Source: Anaerolineae bacterium (GTDB taxonomy: Bacteria > Chloroflexota > Anaerolineae > Aggregatilineales > Phototrophicaceae). From it: DNA of 64,000 nt. Below the pieces are notes generated by a model, which had not been told where the DNA came from, did no database searches, and saw only the letters and a list, made by a program, of their open reading frames with translations. The position numbers and the translations under genes were made by a program. Below, piece after piece: positions 42,092 through 50,543 of the stretch (position 1 is its first letter; every line of letters starts with the position of its first letter). The DNA is taken from NCBI GenBank assembly GCA_022842885.1, contig JALHOR010000003.1, positions 1-64,000 on the forward strand, in the 5' to 3' direction.

Positions 42092-42868
42092 ATGTTACTG
42101 GCATTTGACATCGGCAATACCAATATTCACTTAGGTTTGTGGGACAATGCCCATTGGCGGCTTTCTTGGCGGGCGCGGACAGTGGCGGACAAAATGCCGG
42201 ATGAATATGGCGTTTTAGTCCAAAATTTTTTGAACAGCGCCAAAATAGACTTTAGTGCCGTGACGGGAATCATCATTGGCAGCGTTGTTCCGCCGCTAAC
42301 GCCGAGTTTTCATGAATTGGTTGTGCGCTATTTCCAACATGAACCCCTTATTCTGACCAGCAAAATCAATGTGGGGATGAAAATTGATATTGACCAACCC
42401 GAACAAGCTGGCGCAGACCGCATCGCTAATGCTGCTGCTGTGGTCGCGCTGCATGGCGGCGGACCCGCCATTGTCGTAGATTTTGGCACAGCCACCAATT
42501 TTGATGTGGTTTCTGCCGAGCATAATTATATCGGGGGCGCCATTGCGCCGGGGATTGGCGTGGCGCACGATGGCTTGGTGCAGCGTGCCGCCCGTTTGCA
42601 CAAAGTTGAGATTGAACCGCCGCCCAATGCAGTGGGTAGAAATACGATTCACGCCATGCAATCTGGCATTTTTTGGGGCTACATCGGCTTGGTAGAAGGC
42701 ATCCTCACCCGCATCAAAGCCTCTCTCAATGCACCGCACGCTCAGGTAATTGCCACTGGCGGGTTAGCGCCTTTGTTCAATCAACACACAACCATGATTG
42801 ATAAAATCGTGCCGGAACTCACGCTGGATGGCTTGCGCGTGATTTACGAATTGAATCGCAAAGCCTGA
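42092..42868 (+). CDS. coaX: Type III pantothenate kinase
   Basis: First step of coenzyme A synthesis, phosphorylating pantothenate; type III enzymes need a monovalent cation and are not CoA-inhibited. Motifs: AFDIGNTNIHLGLW (phosphate 1), GSVVPPLT, the pantothenate/dimer motif EQAGADRIANAAAV, VVDFGTATNFDVV, GGAIAPGIG, and IATGGLAPLF (phosphate 2). 258 residues, normal. Divergent from the GNAT-like gene. Confidence 0.97.
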   Translation: MLLAFDIGNTNIHLGLWDNAHWRLSWRARTVADKMPDEYGVLVQNFLNSAKIDFSAVTGIIIGSVVPPLTPSFHELVVRYFQHEPLILTSKINVGMKIDIDQPEQAGADRIANAAAVVALHGGGPAIVVDFGTATNFDVVSAEHNYIGGAIAPGIGVAHDGLVQRAARLHKVEIEPPPNAVGRNTIHAMQSGIFWGYIGLVEGILTRIKASLNAPHAQVIATGGLAPLFNQHTTMIDKIVPELTLDGLRVIYELNRKA

Positions 42869-42875
42869 TTTGTTC

Positions 42876-42881
42876 TATAAT
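42876..42881 (+). promoter_or_regulatory. -10 box TATAAT
   Basis: Eight bases after the coaX stop, 31 nt before the ATG of the short Uma2-like remnant. Confidence 0.4.
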
Positions 42882-42912
42882 GAAATGAGAAAATAAATGA
42901 GGGTGAGCGCGT

Positions 42913-43011
42913 ATGAGTCCCATAGTGGCAGAAAAATACCTGAGTGTGGATGAATTTTGGGCATTGCTGCAAACACCAGAATATCATGAGTTTCAAACTC
43001 AAAATCAGTGA
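42913..43011 (+). pseudogene. Truncated Uma2 (DUF820)-like N-terminal remnant
   Basis: A 32-codon ORF, MSPIVAEKYLSVDEFWALLQ followed by TPEYHEF, closing with TGA after QTQNQ. The xxxEKxxSVDEFxxLxxxPE pattern is the start of Uma2-type nucleases, which normally continue YELIDGEIV and run ~190 residues. Here it stops just inside the 3' end of the following minus-strand gene, so the body has been lost. A TATAAT box and a GAGGGTGAGC ribosome-binding region remain. Confidence 0.55.
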
Positions 43012-44042
43012 GATTTTTCCGTCATAATGTCGTTTTCAATCTCATTCTTTGAACGTGCATTGTCTGTTGAAATAGGTTTTTCTTGAGACGTATTTTTCAG
43101 ATGTTCGCGCACGTAGTACGGCAGCTTATTTTGTGATTCGTGGTAGGTTCGCATCATCATATCGGCAATCAGCCCGGTGCTGATAAACTGTACGCCCAAG
43201 ACCGCCAGCAAAATACCTAACGAAAGCAGCGGTCTATCACCAATATTGTTCAGCAAAATGAGCCGTTCATACGCCAAATAGAGCAAAATCACGCCGCCGA
43301 TGCCGCCGATGATAACGCCCGCACCACCAAAGACCCGCAGCGGACGATTAAAATAACTCAGCAGAAAAATCACCCCAATCAAATCCAGAAACACTTTAAA
43401 AGTACGGCTGATGCCGTATTTGCTTTTGCCGTATTTGCGTGGACGGTCATTCACTGGAATTTCGGTCACTTTCACACCGATTTGGCTGGCAACTGCCGGG
43501 ATAAAACGGTGCAAATCGCCATAGAGCCGCACATTTTTGGCGACATCGCGGTGATATGCTTTTAATGTACAACCGTAATCATGCAGCGAAACGCCCGTCG
43601 TGCGTGAAATCAGCCAATTGGCAGTCATGGAAGGCAAGCGGCGCGTGAAAAATGGTTCTTTGCGATATACGCGCCACCCACTGACAATATCATAGCCTTC
43701 ATGCATTTTCGCCAACATCTGCCGCACATCACGCGGGTCATTCTGTAAATCAGCATCCATCGTGACCACCACTTCGCCCTGAGACGCAGCAAATCCGGCA
43801 GCAATGCCCGCTGTTTGCCCAAAATTGCGCCGAAAACGAATAATTTGCCAGCGCGAATCACGTTCATGGATAGCTTTCAGGCGTTCAAAGCTGTTGTCGC
43901 GGCTGCCATCATCAATCACAATCACTTCGTATTGAAGCTGCAATTCATCCAATGCCGCGCTAAGTTCAGCATATAAATCGGGGACATTGTCTTGCTCGTT
44001 ATACAATGGAATGACTACCGAAAGGGCAATGCTGCCTGTCAT
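43005..44042 (-). CDS. Glycosyltransferase family 2, GtrB/DPM1-like
   Basis: 345-residue inner-membrane transferase charging polyprenyl phosphate with a sugar. The GT-A domain has SVVIPLYNEQDNVPDLYAEL, VIVIDDGSRDNSF, the DXD-like TMDADLQNDP and the substrate segment CTLKAYHRDVAKN with RPRKYGKSKYGISR. Two membrane helices follow (VFGGAGVIIGGIGGVILLYL and SLGILLAVLGVQFISTGLI). C-terminal ~40 residues are hydrophilic. No flippase or GtrA next door; its stop overlaps the Uma2 remnant by 7 nt. Confidence 0.93.
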   Translation of the reverse strand: MTGSIALSVVIPLYNEQDNVPDLYAELSAALDELQLQYEVIVIDDGSRDNSFERLKAIHERDSRWQIIRFRRNFGQTAGIAAGFAASQGEVVVTMDADLQNDPRDVRQMLAKMHEGYDIVSGWRVYRKEPFFTRRLPSMTANWLISRTTGVSLHDYGCTLKAYHRDVAKNVRLYGDLHRFIPAVASQIGVKVTEIPVNDRPRKYGKSKYGISRTFKVFLDLIGVIFLLSYFNRPLRVFGGAGVIIGGIGGVILLYLAYERLILLNNIGDRPLLSLGILLAVLGVQFISTGLIADMMMRTYHESQNKLPYYVREHLKNTSQEKPISTDNARSKNEIENDIMTEKSH

Positions 44043-44172
44043 AATTCAGTCCTGTTAGATGTGTCGCTGATGATAGTGCCAGATTCGATAGGGCATTGTA
44101 ATGGTTTATCGGAGGGGTAGCAGGGGTAAAAACGCAAAATCGCCGCAGAAAAATCTGGGGTAATTATAGAAT

Positions 44173-44481
44173 TCATATTTTATCTAATGGTGAATCGAAG
44201 ATGTCTGTATCAGAAACGATGACTTTATATGTTGTTGCTTCAACAATGTATTGTTGATCGCTTGTGCGTATTATAAATTTAGATGCAGTTTCATTTATCT
44301 TGTCGCCAATTTGGATTGAAATTTCCCCTAAATTTGTTATAAGGTTAATATATTTTACTCCCCAAAAAATGATATCTAAATTGACTTCAGTCTCATCTTT
44401 GCGAGGACTGCGAATTAACAAACGTTGCAGAGATGGACTGTAATCCCACAATTGAAATAATCTGCCCCGTAAATCTTCCAT
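44173..44481 (-). CDS. Hypothetical protein, AT-rich
   Basis: 102 residues beginning MEDLRGRLFQLWDYSPSLQR, then beta-rich (VNLDIIFWGVKYINLITNLG, ISIQIGDKI, FIIRTSDQQYIVEATTYKVI). No signal peptide or membrane helix. Its base composition is clearly more AT-rich than the surrounding genes, with short codon choices such as ATA and TTA. Together with the next gene it forms a small accessory patch beside tRNA-Asn. An immunity-protein-like role would fit size and context, but nothing proves it. Confidence 0.6.
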   Translation of the reverse strand: MEDLRGRLFQLWDYSPSLQRLLIRSPRKDETEVNLDIIFWGVKYINLITNLGEISIQIGDKINETASKFIIRTSDQQYIVEATTYKVIVSDTDIFDSPLDKI

Positions 44482-44533
44482 TGCACCTTCTACATAAAAA
44501 TATGAAAATTACTTATTTATAATGCAAACTACA

Positions 44534-44857
44534 TCAATCTCCGTCATTTGTTCTCCAACCAGCTTTTTTTATCATAGAAGCAACTTTATAAAGATCATCC
44601 TTTATCGGAAACTCAAAATAAATTCGTGGCTCTGTGTAAAATTCAATAATAGGAGGTTCCCTAAAAGTGACCCGAACACCTACATATTTCGCTTCTTGCC
44701 AGAATGCTCGGTCTTCATCAGTGATATCAGACCCATGAGATTTCTCCAATCTCTTGATGTAATTTTGAAGACAGGTTACAAAATCAATAAACTGTGGATT
44801 GCCCGCTTCATCAATATAATGAACACCATCTGAGGTGACATTTGTTATTTCTTTCAT
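44534..44857 (-). CDS. Hypothetical protein, AT-rich
   Basis: 107 residues from the ATG at 44857, which has AGAGGAAAC upstream; the ORF extends to 44926 without support. Sequence features: MKEITNVTSDGVHYIDEAGN, FIDFVTCLQNYIKRLEKSHG, FWQEAKYVGVRVTFREPPII, IYFEFPIKDDLYKVASMIKK, ending GWRTNDGD. Soluble, alpha/beta. Unknown. AT-rich like its neighbour, and 111 nt downstream of tRNA-Asn on the same strand. Several weak matches to type-VI immunity-like small proteins come to mind but none is firm. Confidence 0.6.
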   Translation of the reverse strand: MKEITNVTSDGVHYIDEAGNPQFIDFVTCLQNYIKRLEKSHGSDITDEDRAFWQEAKYVGVRVTFREPPIIEFYTEPRIYFEFPIKDDLYKVASMIKKAGWRTNDGD

Positions 44858-44931
44858 AGTTTCCTCTGTATTGTACTGACCCACAAAAGTTGACCACACA
44901 AAAACACTTACACTGATTTTACACAAAACAA

Positions 44932-44961
44932 AAAACTGGTGGAGTATCTCTCACCAGTTTT
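44932..44961 (-). terminator. Terminator of tRNA-Asn
   Basis: Minus-strand stem AAAACTGGTG / CACCAGTTTT (10 bp, 10-nt loop) followed by TTTGTTTTG, starting 7 nt after the tRNA. Confidence 0.9.
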
Positions 44962-44967
44962 ATCATG

Positions 44968-45039
44968 CTCCACAACCTGGACTCGAACCAGGAACCCATC
45001 GGTTAACAGCCGATTGCTCTGCCATTGAGCTATTGTGGA
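44968..45039 (-). tRNA. tRNA-Asn (anticodon GTT)
   Basis: 72-nt cloverleaf on the minus strand. Acceptor stem TCCACAA / TTGTGGA with G discriminator; D-arm AGCTCAATGGCAGAGC; anticodon arm TCGGCTGTTAACCGA with loop CTGTTAA, anticodon GTT; T-arm CCTGGTTCGAGTCCAGG. CCA is not encoded. Own promoter and terminator. Confidence 0.96.
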
Positions 45040-45058
45040 ATAGCATTAGCTGGCGAGA

Positions 45059-45087
45059 AATATAACAAAATTTGGCGCACGGGTCAA
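45059..45087 (-). promoter_or_regulatory. Promoter of tRNA-Asn
   Basis: Minus strand TTGACC (45087-45082), exact 17-nt spacer, TATATT (45064-45059), 19 nt before the mature tRNA 5' end. Confidence 0.8.
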
Positions 45088-45138
45088 GGGTGTTTTGGGA
45101 AATTTTGCTGATAACATGTGCAAAAACACGCGATAGGT

Positions 45139-45144
45139 TACAAT
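45139..45144 (+). promoter_or_regulatory. -10 box TACAAT
   Basis: In GATAGGTTACAATGGG, 38 nt before the ATG at 45183. Confidence 0.4.
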
Positions 45145-45182
45145 GGGTGTGAACATCTTGCATGATGAGGAACGACAGGCTT

Positions 45183-46325
45183 ATGTCCATCACCGTCCGT
45201 AAAGTCGAATCGCAAGCTGATTTTCAGGCATTTTTTGAATTTCCCTGGACGCTCTACAAAGATGACCCCAACTGGACACCCGTATTATTGTCCATGCGGC
45301 GCGATACGCTCGACAAGAAAAAAAATCCCGCATGGGATTATATGGAAGGCGATTATTTTGCGGCATGGCGTGGCAATCAGTTGGTTGGCACGATTACCGC
45401 CCACATCAACCATCGCCATAATGAGATTAACCAAGAGCATGTCGGTTGGTTTGGCTTCTTCGAGACGATTAACGATGCAGAAGTGGCGCAGGCACTCTTG
45501 AACACCGCCGCCGAATGGGTGAAGTCACGCGGTTATGATGCCATCCGGGGCCCCCAGAGTTTTACGACGCATGAAGAATGTGGCTTGCTCATCCATAATT
45601 TTTCAAAACCCATGTTATTGATGCCTTATAATCCGCCGTATTATCAAACGCTGCTAGAAAATGCGGGCTGGCATAAAGTGATGGATGTTCACAGTGTGTA
45701 TTATGACCGCAAGATTGCGGATGAATATCATACCGATGAACGCTTTGAAAAAATCGTCAAGCGCACGATGGAACGCAACAAAGTCACGATTCGCCCGATT
45801 GACATGCGCCGCAAAAAAGAAGAATTTCGCTTATTCCGCGATTTGTATAACACGGCATGGGATGTGAATTGGGGCTTTACACCGATGACAGACAAAGAAT
45901 TGGATGCGCTCATCGAAAGTTTGGGCATGTTCTTTGAGCCGAGTTTGGCATTTTTCGCGCAGGTGGAAGGCGAACCCGTTGGTTTCTCGCTGGCAATTCC
46001 TAATTTGAATGAAGTGCTGCATCTTGCCCACGCCCGTCCGGGTGAGCCAGAAATATGGACACTGCTCAAAGCCGTATGGCACTGGAAAATCAAAAAAATT
46101 ATTCGCGGTGTGCGTTTGCCGTTGATGGGGGTGTTAGCGCAGCATCGCAATAAAGGCATTGAAATCGCCCTGTTGGATGCCACGCTAAAAGCCATTCGTC
46201 CCACCCAATATGAATATCTGGATGCAGGTTGGATTTTAGAGACGAATCAACTTTTGAGCATCGTCGAAAAAGTGGGCGGCAAACCCTATAAAACCCATCG
46301 CTTTTATCAGCGCGATTTAAAATGA
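45183..46325 (+). CDS. GNAT-like acyltransferase-fold protein (~380 residues)
   Basis: 380 residues from the ATG at 45183 (MSITVRKVESQADFQAFFEF). The whole chain looks like two diverged GNAT halves: first with DYFAAWRGNQLVGTITAHIN, GFFETINDAEVAQALLNTA and GPQSFTTHEECGLLI; second with FFAQVEGEPVGFSLAIPNLN and RLPLMGVLAQHRNKGIEIAL, the latter an acetyl-CoA-type loop. Resembles a widespread family of large GNAT proteins of unknown substrate found in Bacteroidetes and Chloroflexi. Ends abutting the next minus-strand gene. Confidence 0.85.
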   Translation: MSITVRKVESQADFQAFFEFPWTLYKDDPNWTPVLLSMRRDTLDKKKNPAWDYMEGDYFAAWRGNQLVGTITAHINHRHNEINQEHVGWFGFFETINDAEVAQALLNTAAEWVKSRGYDAIRGPQSFTTHEECGLLIHNFSKPMLLMPYNPPYYQTLLENAGWHKVMDVHSVYYDRKIADEYHTDERFEKIVKRTMERNKVTIRPIDMRRKKEEFRLFRDLYNTAWDVNWGFTPMTDKELDALIESLGMFFEPSLAFFAQVEGEPVGFSLAIPNLNEVLHLAHARPGEPEIWTLLKAVWHWKIKKIIRGVRLPLMGVLAQHRNKGIEIALLDATLKAIRPTQYEYLDAGWILETNQLLSIVEKVGGKPYKTHRFYQRDLK

Positions 46326-46326
46326 G

Positions 46327-47562
46327 TTAGCCACTTTGTTGTGAAACAACCGTCTCCACAGCGACGGTTGGGTCTTCACCATTTAAGACAGCGACAAAAG
46401 CATCTTGGATAGCGCGTGCTAGCGTTCCACCGTCGCTATCACTTAAAGGCAGCAGGCTGTTATCTAACAATTGCGTATATAAATCAGCGTTAATGCCACG
46501 CGGTAAGCTCGTCAAGAGGGCTTGGCGCTGCGCTGGCAACCACGCGATAGTGCTGGCATATGCCGTTTGATTCTCAGCTTGCATCATATAATTGATAAAA
46601 CGCAGTGCCGCAGTTTGTCTTTCTGGCTCATCTGCTACCAATACCCACATCCAGCCATTCATCAAGCTAATGATTTGCCCTTGGGTGGTGGGCAAGGGCG
46701 CGGCTTTTAAGCGGGGTTGAGTCGCTATCAATTGGCGATAATTGCTAGAGGTGAATACCGCAGCGTCTATATCATTCGCAATGAAGGTGGGCAGATAATC
46801 TGCGATTTGGGCGTAATTCAGCACCGTGGTATCTATCAATTCAGCATCGCGCAACCGGGCATAATACTCTAAAACATCCAACAGGGCTGCTTGATTCAAG
46901 ACTAACTTGCCTTCGGCTGAAAAAGTGCCGCCCGCCGCGATATATTGTAAATAGACAATCTCGTTTAAGCCGGTACTGCGCCCCGCCGCAAAAGCAATCG
47001 AGAGTTGCTCGTCAAATACCATATCGTAATTCCAATTCGGCATATCCATGTTATTGGTATCCCGATAGACCAGATGCAGCAGTTCAATCATATGGGGTGC
47101 GCCATACAGGGTGGCATTGATTTGCCCCAATTTTAATGCTGTATCCAAACTGCTGACCAATGCCGATGATAATTCGCCTTCCAACGATTGGATTAAACCG
47201 TCGCGTTGGGCAGCAATCAAATCTGCCCGACGCAGCAGCGTCACATCGGGCATGGCACCGGGCGCGACGGCGCTGGTTGCCCGCAGCGTTGCCATGATGC
47301 CGCCCACATCACTGACGCGCTTCAAGCGGGTTTCGACTGCAATATCGGGGTTGCTTGCCATAAAAGCCGCAATTTGGGCATTGATGAGCGTATTGGCTGC
47401 CCCATTTTCCGGTGGCACGAGCAAATCTGGCAACCAAACTGATAGCGCCAAGGAACCTGCCGGTGCCTCTGGGGTACTTTCTTGGGCTTGCAGCGGCATC
47501 AACAGCCAGCAGCAATTGACCAGCCAGAGCAAGCCGATTCGAGTTAGCTGTTTGAAAGTCAT
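46327..47562 (-). CDS. ABC transporter extracellular solute-binding protein
   Basis: 411 residues from the ATG at 47562, giving the signal peptide LTRIGLLWLVNCCWLLMPLQ; the longer ORF start overlaps the RNase D gene and is rejected. Type-1 solute-binding fold: LALSVWLPD, MPDVTLLRRADLIAAQRDGL, YGAPHMIELLHLVYR, FIANDIDAAVFTSSNYRQLI, LRFINYMMQAENQTAYAS, ending DPTVAVETVVSQ. Carbohydrate-type (family 1) binding is likely. No permease or ATPase gene is adjacent, so the partner transporter is elsewhere. Eight nt after the RNase D stop. Confidence 0.88.
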   Translation of the reverse strand: MTFKQLTRIGLLWLVNCCWLLMPLQAQESTPEAPAGSLALSVWLPDLLVPPENGAANTLINAQIAAFMASNPDIAVETRLKRVSDVGGIMATLRATSAVAPGAMPDVTLLRRADLIAAQRDGLIQSLEGELSSALVSSLDTALKLGQINATLYGAPHMIELLHLVYRDTNNMDMPNWNYDMVFDEQLSIAFAAGRSTGLNEIVYLQYIAAGGTFSAEGKLVLNQAALLDVLEYYARLRDAELIDTTVLNYAQIADYLPTFIANDIDAAVFTSSNYRQLIATQPRLKAAPLPTTQGQIISLMNGWMWVLVADEPERQTAALRFINYMMQAENQTAYASTIAWLPAQRQALLTSLPRGINADLYTQLLDNSLLPLSDSDGGTLARAIQDAFVAVLNGEDPTVAVETVVSQQSG

Positions 47563-47570
47563 GGGTTGTC

Positions 47571-48719
47571 CTATTTTTTGCGCCATTTGGTGGTAATTTG
47601 CAAGAGTTCTGTGCCGTATGTTTGCAGTCGCCATGCTCCCAAACTGGGGACTTGCGCTAAATCGTCCAGCGTTTTGGGCGCGAGTTTGGCAATTTCCCAC
47701 ATCGTCTGCTTCGCCATGATAATTGCCGAATCAATCTTGCGTTGGTCGGCACGTTCTCGTCGCCAAGCGTGCAGCATGGCATAACGTTCTGCCAGCAATT
47801 TCGGTTGGCGTTCTAGGCGTGGTGCAGTGGGCAATGGGGCATTTTGCCCAATCTGGATTGCTGCTAACAGGTCTTCACCATAAACGCGGATTTGCCCCGG
47901 TGCAAGCCCAGAGATATGGCTTAAGCCATATACCGAAGTCGGCATCGCCCGCGCAATTGCCACTAAAACGCTGTTGGTCAAAACTTTAAACGGCGGCAAA
48001 TTATCGGCTTGGGCAATTTTTTCGCGCAGGATATACACCTCACGCAGAACGGCAATTTGCTGGCGCGTCAGATTTTCTGGTAGGGCAATTTTCCAATACC
48101 CTTCGGCATCAAACTCGCGCAGCGGTATTTCCGTCAGCATAATATCGGCAAAGACTTCGTAGGCTTCATCCAGATTGTTAAGCTGCTGCAATTGTTTAAA
48201 TAACAAATCGCGCAGGCGTGGCAGATAATGGGTATCCATTTGGGCATAATGTAATTTTTCGTTGGAGAGAGGACGCAGCGCCCAATTATCGGTTTGGTGG
48301 CTTTTATCCAAATGCACATCAAAATAATGCAGCAGCACATGTGCCAAACCAATTTCTGGCAGATGACACAACCGCGCCGCAATCATCGTATCGAAGATAT
48401 TGTGGATTTCAAACCCATACTGCCGCCGCAGACAAATCACATCATAAGTTGCCGAATGAAAGATTTTTTCAATTTTGGGGTTTGCCAACAATGCGCCTAA
48501 TGGCTGCATATCGGTAATCGCCAAGGGGTCAAGGATATAATCCTTGCGGCGGGTGGACAATTGTATCAGGCAAATCTGTTCCTGATAGGCATACAAACTG
48601 TTGGATTCAGTATCCACTGCCAACAGTGCTGTACCTGCCAATTGCTTCACTAACTGTTTTAAGCCAGCGTTGTCTTGTATGAACACAGCGGACGGCATCG
48701 GTGCCTGGGTCACAGCCAC
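47571..48719 (-). CDS. Ribonuclease D-like 3'-5' exonuclease
   Basis: DEDD-family exoribonuclease trimming the 3' ends of tRNA precursors. Catalytic residues: Asp and Glu in LLAVDTESNSLYA, Asp in FHSATYDVICLRRQYG, and Asp in YAQMDTHYLPRLRD (DEDDy pattern). The second half has an HRDC-type helical nucleic-acid-binding domain (LREVYILREKIAQADNLPPF, LVAIARAMPTS) and another HRDC-like part at the end. 382 residues. Overlaps corA by 10 nt at its start. Confidence 0.92.
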   Translation of the reverse strand: MAVTQAPMPSAVFIQDNAGLKQLVKQLAGTALLAVDTESNSLYAYQEQICLIQLSTRRKDYILDPLAITDMQPLGALLANPKIEKIFHSATYDVICLRRQYGFEIHNIFDTMIAARLCHLPEIGLAHVLLHYFDVHLDKSHQTDNWALRPLSNEKLHYAQMDTHYLPRLRDLLFKQLQQLNNLDEAYEVFADIMLTEIPLREFDAEGYWKIALPENLTRQQIAVLREVYILREKIAQADNLPPFKVLTNSVLVAIARAMPTSVYGLSHISGLAPGQIRVYGEDLLAAIQIGQNAPLPTAPRLERQPKLLAERYAMLHAWRRERADQRKIDSAIIMAKQTMWEIAKLAPKTLDDLAQVPSLGAWRLQTYGTELLQITTKWRKK

Positions 48720-49627
48720 CCCCGTCGCCGGAAAAATAACAACATTGCACTCGTCATGCCTACCATTATCAAGACCACTATCAAAAAACTAGCCGGATGT
48801 TCATCAAACGGCAAATCCACGTTCATCCCAAAAATACCAGAAATTAACGTTAGCGGCAGCATAATGACCGAAATCACGGTCAAAATTCGCATGATTTCGT
48901 TAATTTTATAGGTCGCTAGGGCGTTTGCCGTATCTGCCAAACTGTTGATGACTTCATAATTTTCATCAATAATATCGCGTTCCCGATGCAGGTGGTCGGC
49001 GATGTCGCCAAAATATTCTTCCAAATCTTCGTGCAGGATAGGATATTCGCCTTGTTCTAGTTGTTCGATGATAGGCACTTGCTGGCGAATGATGCGGCGC
49101 AAAGCAATAATATCGCGGCGCACCAGCGAAATTTCTTCAATAATCGTGCGTGGGTCAGCGGTAAAGATATTCTCTTCTATGCTGCGGATATTGCTATCCA
49201 CTTTGCGTAAAATCGGCTGAATATAATCTACCAACTGGTCTACCACCATGTAAAACACGCGATTCGCGCCACCACCCAATACCCGCTGGCGTTGGTCTTC
49301 GTCGCTTTCGCACAATTGGTAAAGCGTGACGAGGGGTTTCAGGGTGCCATCATGAATCGTGACGACATAGCCGCGCCCCACGAAAAAATCCACTTCTCGC
49401 GCCCGTGTTAGCGATTGCCGCGCATCCCAAAACGGAAAATGCATCACGACGAATAAGTAATCATCGTCTTCGTCAATTTTGGGGCGTTCTAATGGGCTGC
49501 GAATATCTTCCAGATTCAGCGGGTGGATGTACGGATACAACTCCCGCAGCCGTTCTACATCAGCGGGGGTGGGCTGAACAATATTCAGCCAAGTCACACG
49601 TCCATAAGTCAGGGTATAGGTCGCCAT
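48710..49627 (-). CDS. corA: CorA family magnesium/divalent cation transporter
   Basis: 305 residues, pentameric Mg2+ channel. The N-terminal cytoplasmic funnel (WLNIVQPTPADVERLRELYP) leads to a long stalk helix and two C-terminal membrane helices; the selectivity motif GMN is intact in LISGIFGMNVDLPF, and the extreme C-terminus is basic (FRRRGWL). First gene of a corA-RNase D-solute-binding protein series. Confidence 0.95.
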   Translation of the reverse strand: MATYTLTYGRVTWLNIVQPTPADVERLRELYPYIHPLNLEDIRSPLERPKIDEDDDYLFVVMHFPFWDARQSLTRAREVDFFVGRGYVVTIHDGTLKPLVTLYQLCESDEDQRQRVLGGGANRVFYMVVDQLVDYIQPILRKVDSNIRSIEENIFTADPRTIIEEISLVRRDIIALRRIIRQQVPIIEQLEQGEYPILHEDLEEYFGDIADHLHRERDIIDENYEVINSLADTANALATYKINEIMRILTVISVIMLPLTLISGIFGMNVDLPFDEHPASFLIVVLIMVGMTSAMLLFFRRRGWL

Positions 49628-49690
49628 AATTGTATTATCCTCATTGGTCGAATGTCCGGCAATCCTTAGCCTGAAAACCTAGAAAAGTTT

Positions 49691-49719
49691 TTGACAGTTA
49701 TGCGCCTTTATGTTATAGT
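49691..49719 (+). promoter_or_regulatory. Promoter of the cytochrome bc operon
   Basis: TTGACA (49691-49696), exact 17-nt spacer, TATAGT (49714-49719). The predicted leader to the Rieske ATG is ~135 nt long, leaving room for RNA-level control; I saw no recognisable riboswitch. Confidence 0.75.
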
Positions 49720-49860
49720 GTTTTGGACGCGATTGTGATAATTTTCGCATATGAATCCTTTGAAACTCTGGGCATATTTGAGTAGAATATGTCGTATCAC
49801 ATCCATTCATCTAAATAGAGCAGTGTGCATCTGACGATTGCGGAGGAGTTATTATCCAAC

Positions 49861-50484
49861 ATGGCAACTGCAACTCAAACCCGAGGTGATGCCGCATCAC
49901 GCGCGAGCATTGCCAAAACCGAAACAGCAGTCGCGTCGGCACAACCATCGGTACAGGTTGCCGCGCCCACTCGCCGCGAGTTTTTATATTATATTTGGGG
50001 CGCTTCGATGGCATTGTTGTTCGGTCAATTTAGCGCCATTACGGTCTGGTTCTTGTTTCCCCGCTTTAAAGAAGGCGAATTTGGTGGTATCTTCCCGTTT
50101 GACCCGCTTGAACTGCCCGCCGCAGGTTCACCGCCGCAATCGGTGCCGTCGGGGCGCTTCCATGTGAGCAATACTGAGAATGGGTTGATTATCTTGTACG
50201 GCGTGTGTACGCACTTGGGTTGCTTGCCCAAATGGGTGCCAACCAATGTCCGGTTTGAATGCCCCTGTCATGGGTCGAAATTTAATTTGAATGGGACATA
50301 TATCGAAGGACCTGCGCCGCGCGGCTTAGACCGTTTCCCGTTGGTCGTCGAATATTCCGATGGCACCACAGTTGAAACCGGGAGTGGTGGCGAACCAGTG
50401 GTGCTTGACCCCGCCAAAGCCATTTCAGCAATTAAGGTGAATACCGGGCGGCGCGTTAGTGGTCCTGCTCGTGGGAGTGTTTAA
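49861..50484 (+). CDS. Rieske iron-sulfur subunit of a cytochrome bc complex
   Basis: 207 residues from the ATG at 49861; GGAGGAG lies 12 nt upstream, somewhat far. A low-complexity cytoplasmic start (~1-36) precedes a twin-arginine-type anchor (TRREFLYYIWGASMALLFG). The [2Fe-2S] cluster ligands are complete: CTHLGC (Cys116, His118, plus disulfide Cys121) and CPCHGSKF (Cys134, His137, disulfide Cys136). It passes electrons from quinol to cytochrome c. First gene of a four-gene operon. Confidence 0.95.
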   Translation: MATATQTRGDAASRASIAKTETAVASAQPSVQVAAPTRREFLYYIWGASMALLFGQFSAITVWFLFPRFKEGEFGGIFPFDPLELPAAGSPPQSVPSGRFHVSNTENGLIILYGVCTHLGCLPKWVPTNVRFECPCHGSKFNLNGTYIEGPAPRGLDRFPLVVEYSDGTTVETGSGGEPVVLDPAKAISAIKVNTGRRVSGPARGSV

Positions 50485-50543
50485 GTTGGTAGGTTACATA
50501 TTAATGGATAACGGTTTGTTCATAGAGTGAGAGGTCTAGGGGT

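Noticed and set aside
44173-45039. Prophage or integrative element at tRNA-Asn
   Set aside because: No integrase, structural gene or duplicated tRNA end was found.
44963-45193. Minus-strand 76-codon ORF
   Set aside because: It runs through tRNA-Asn and its promoter.
47563-47700. Longer start of the solute-binding protein
   Set aside because: It overlaps the RNase D gene and buries the signal peptide.
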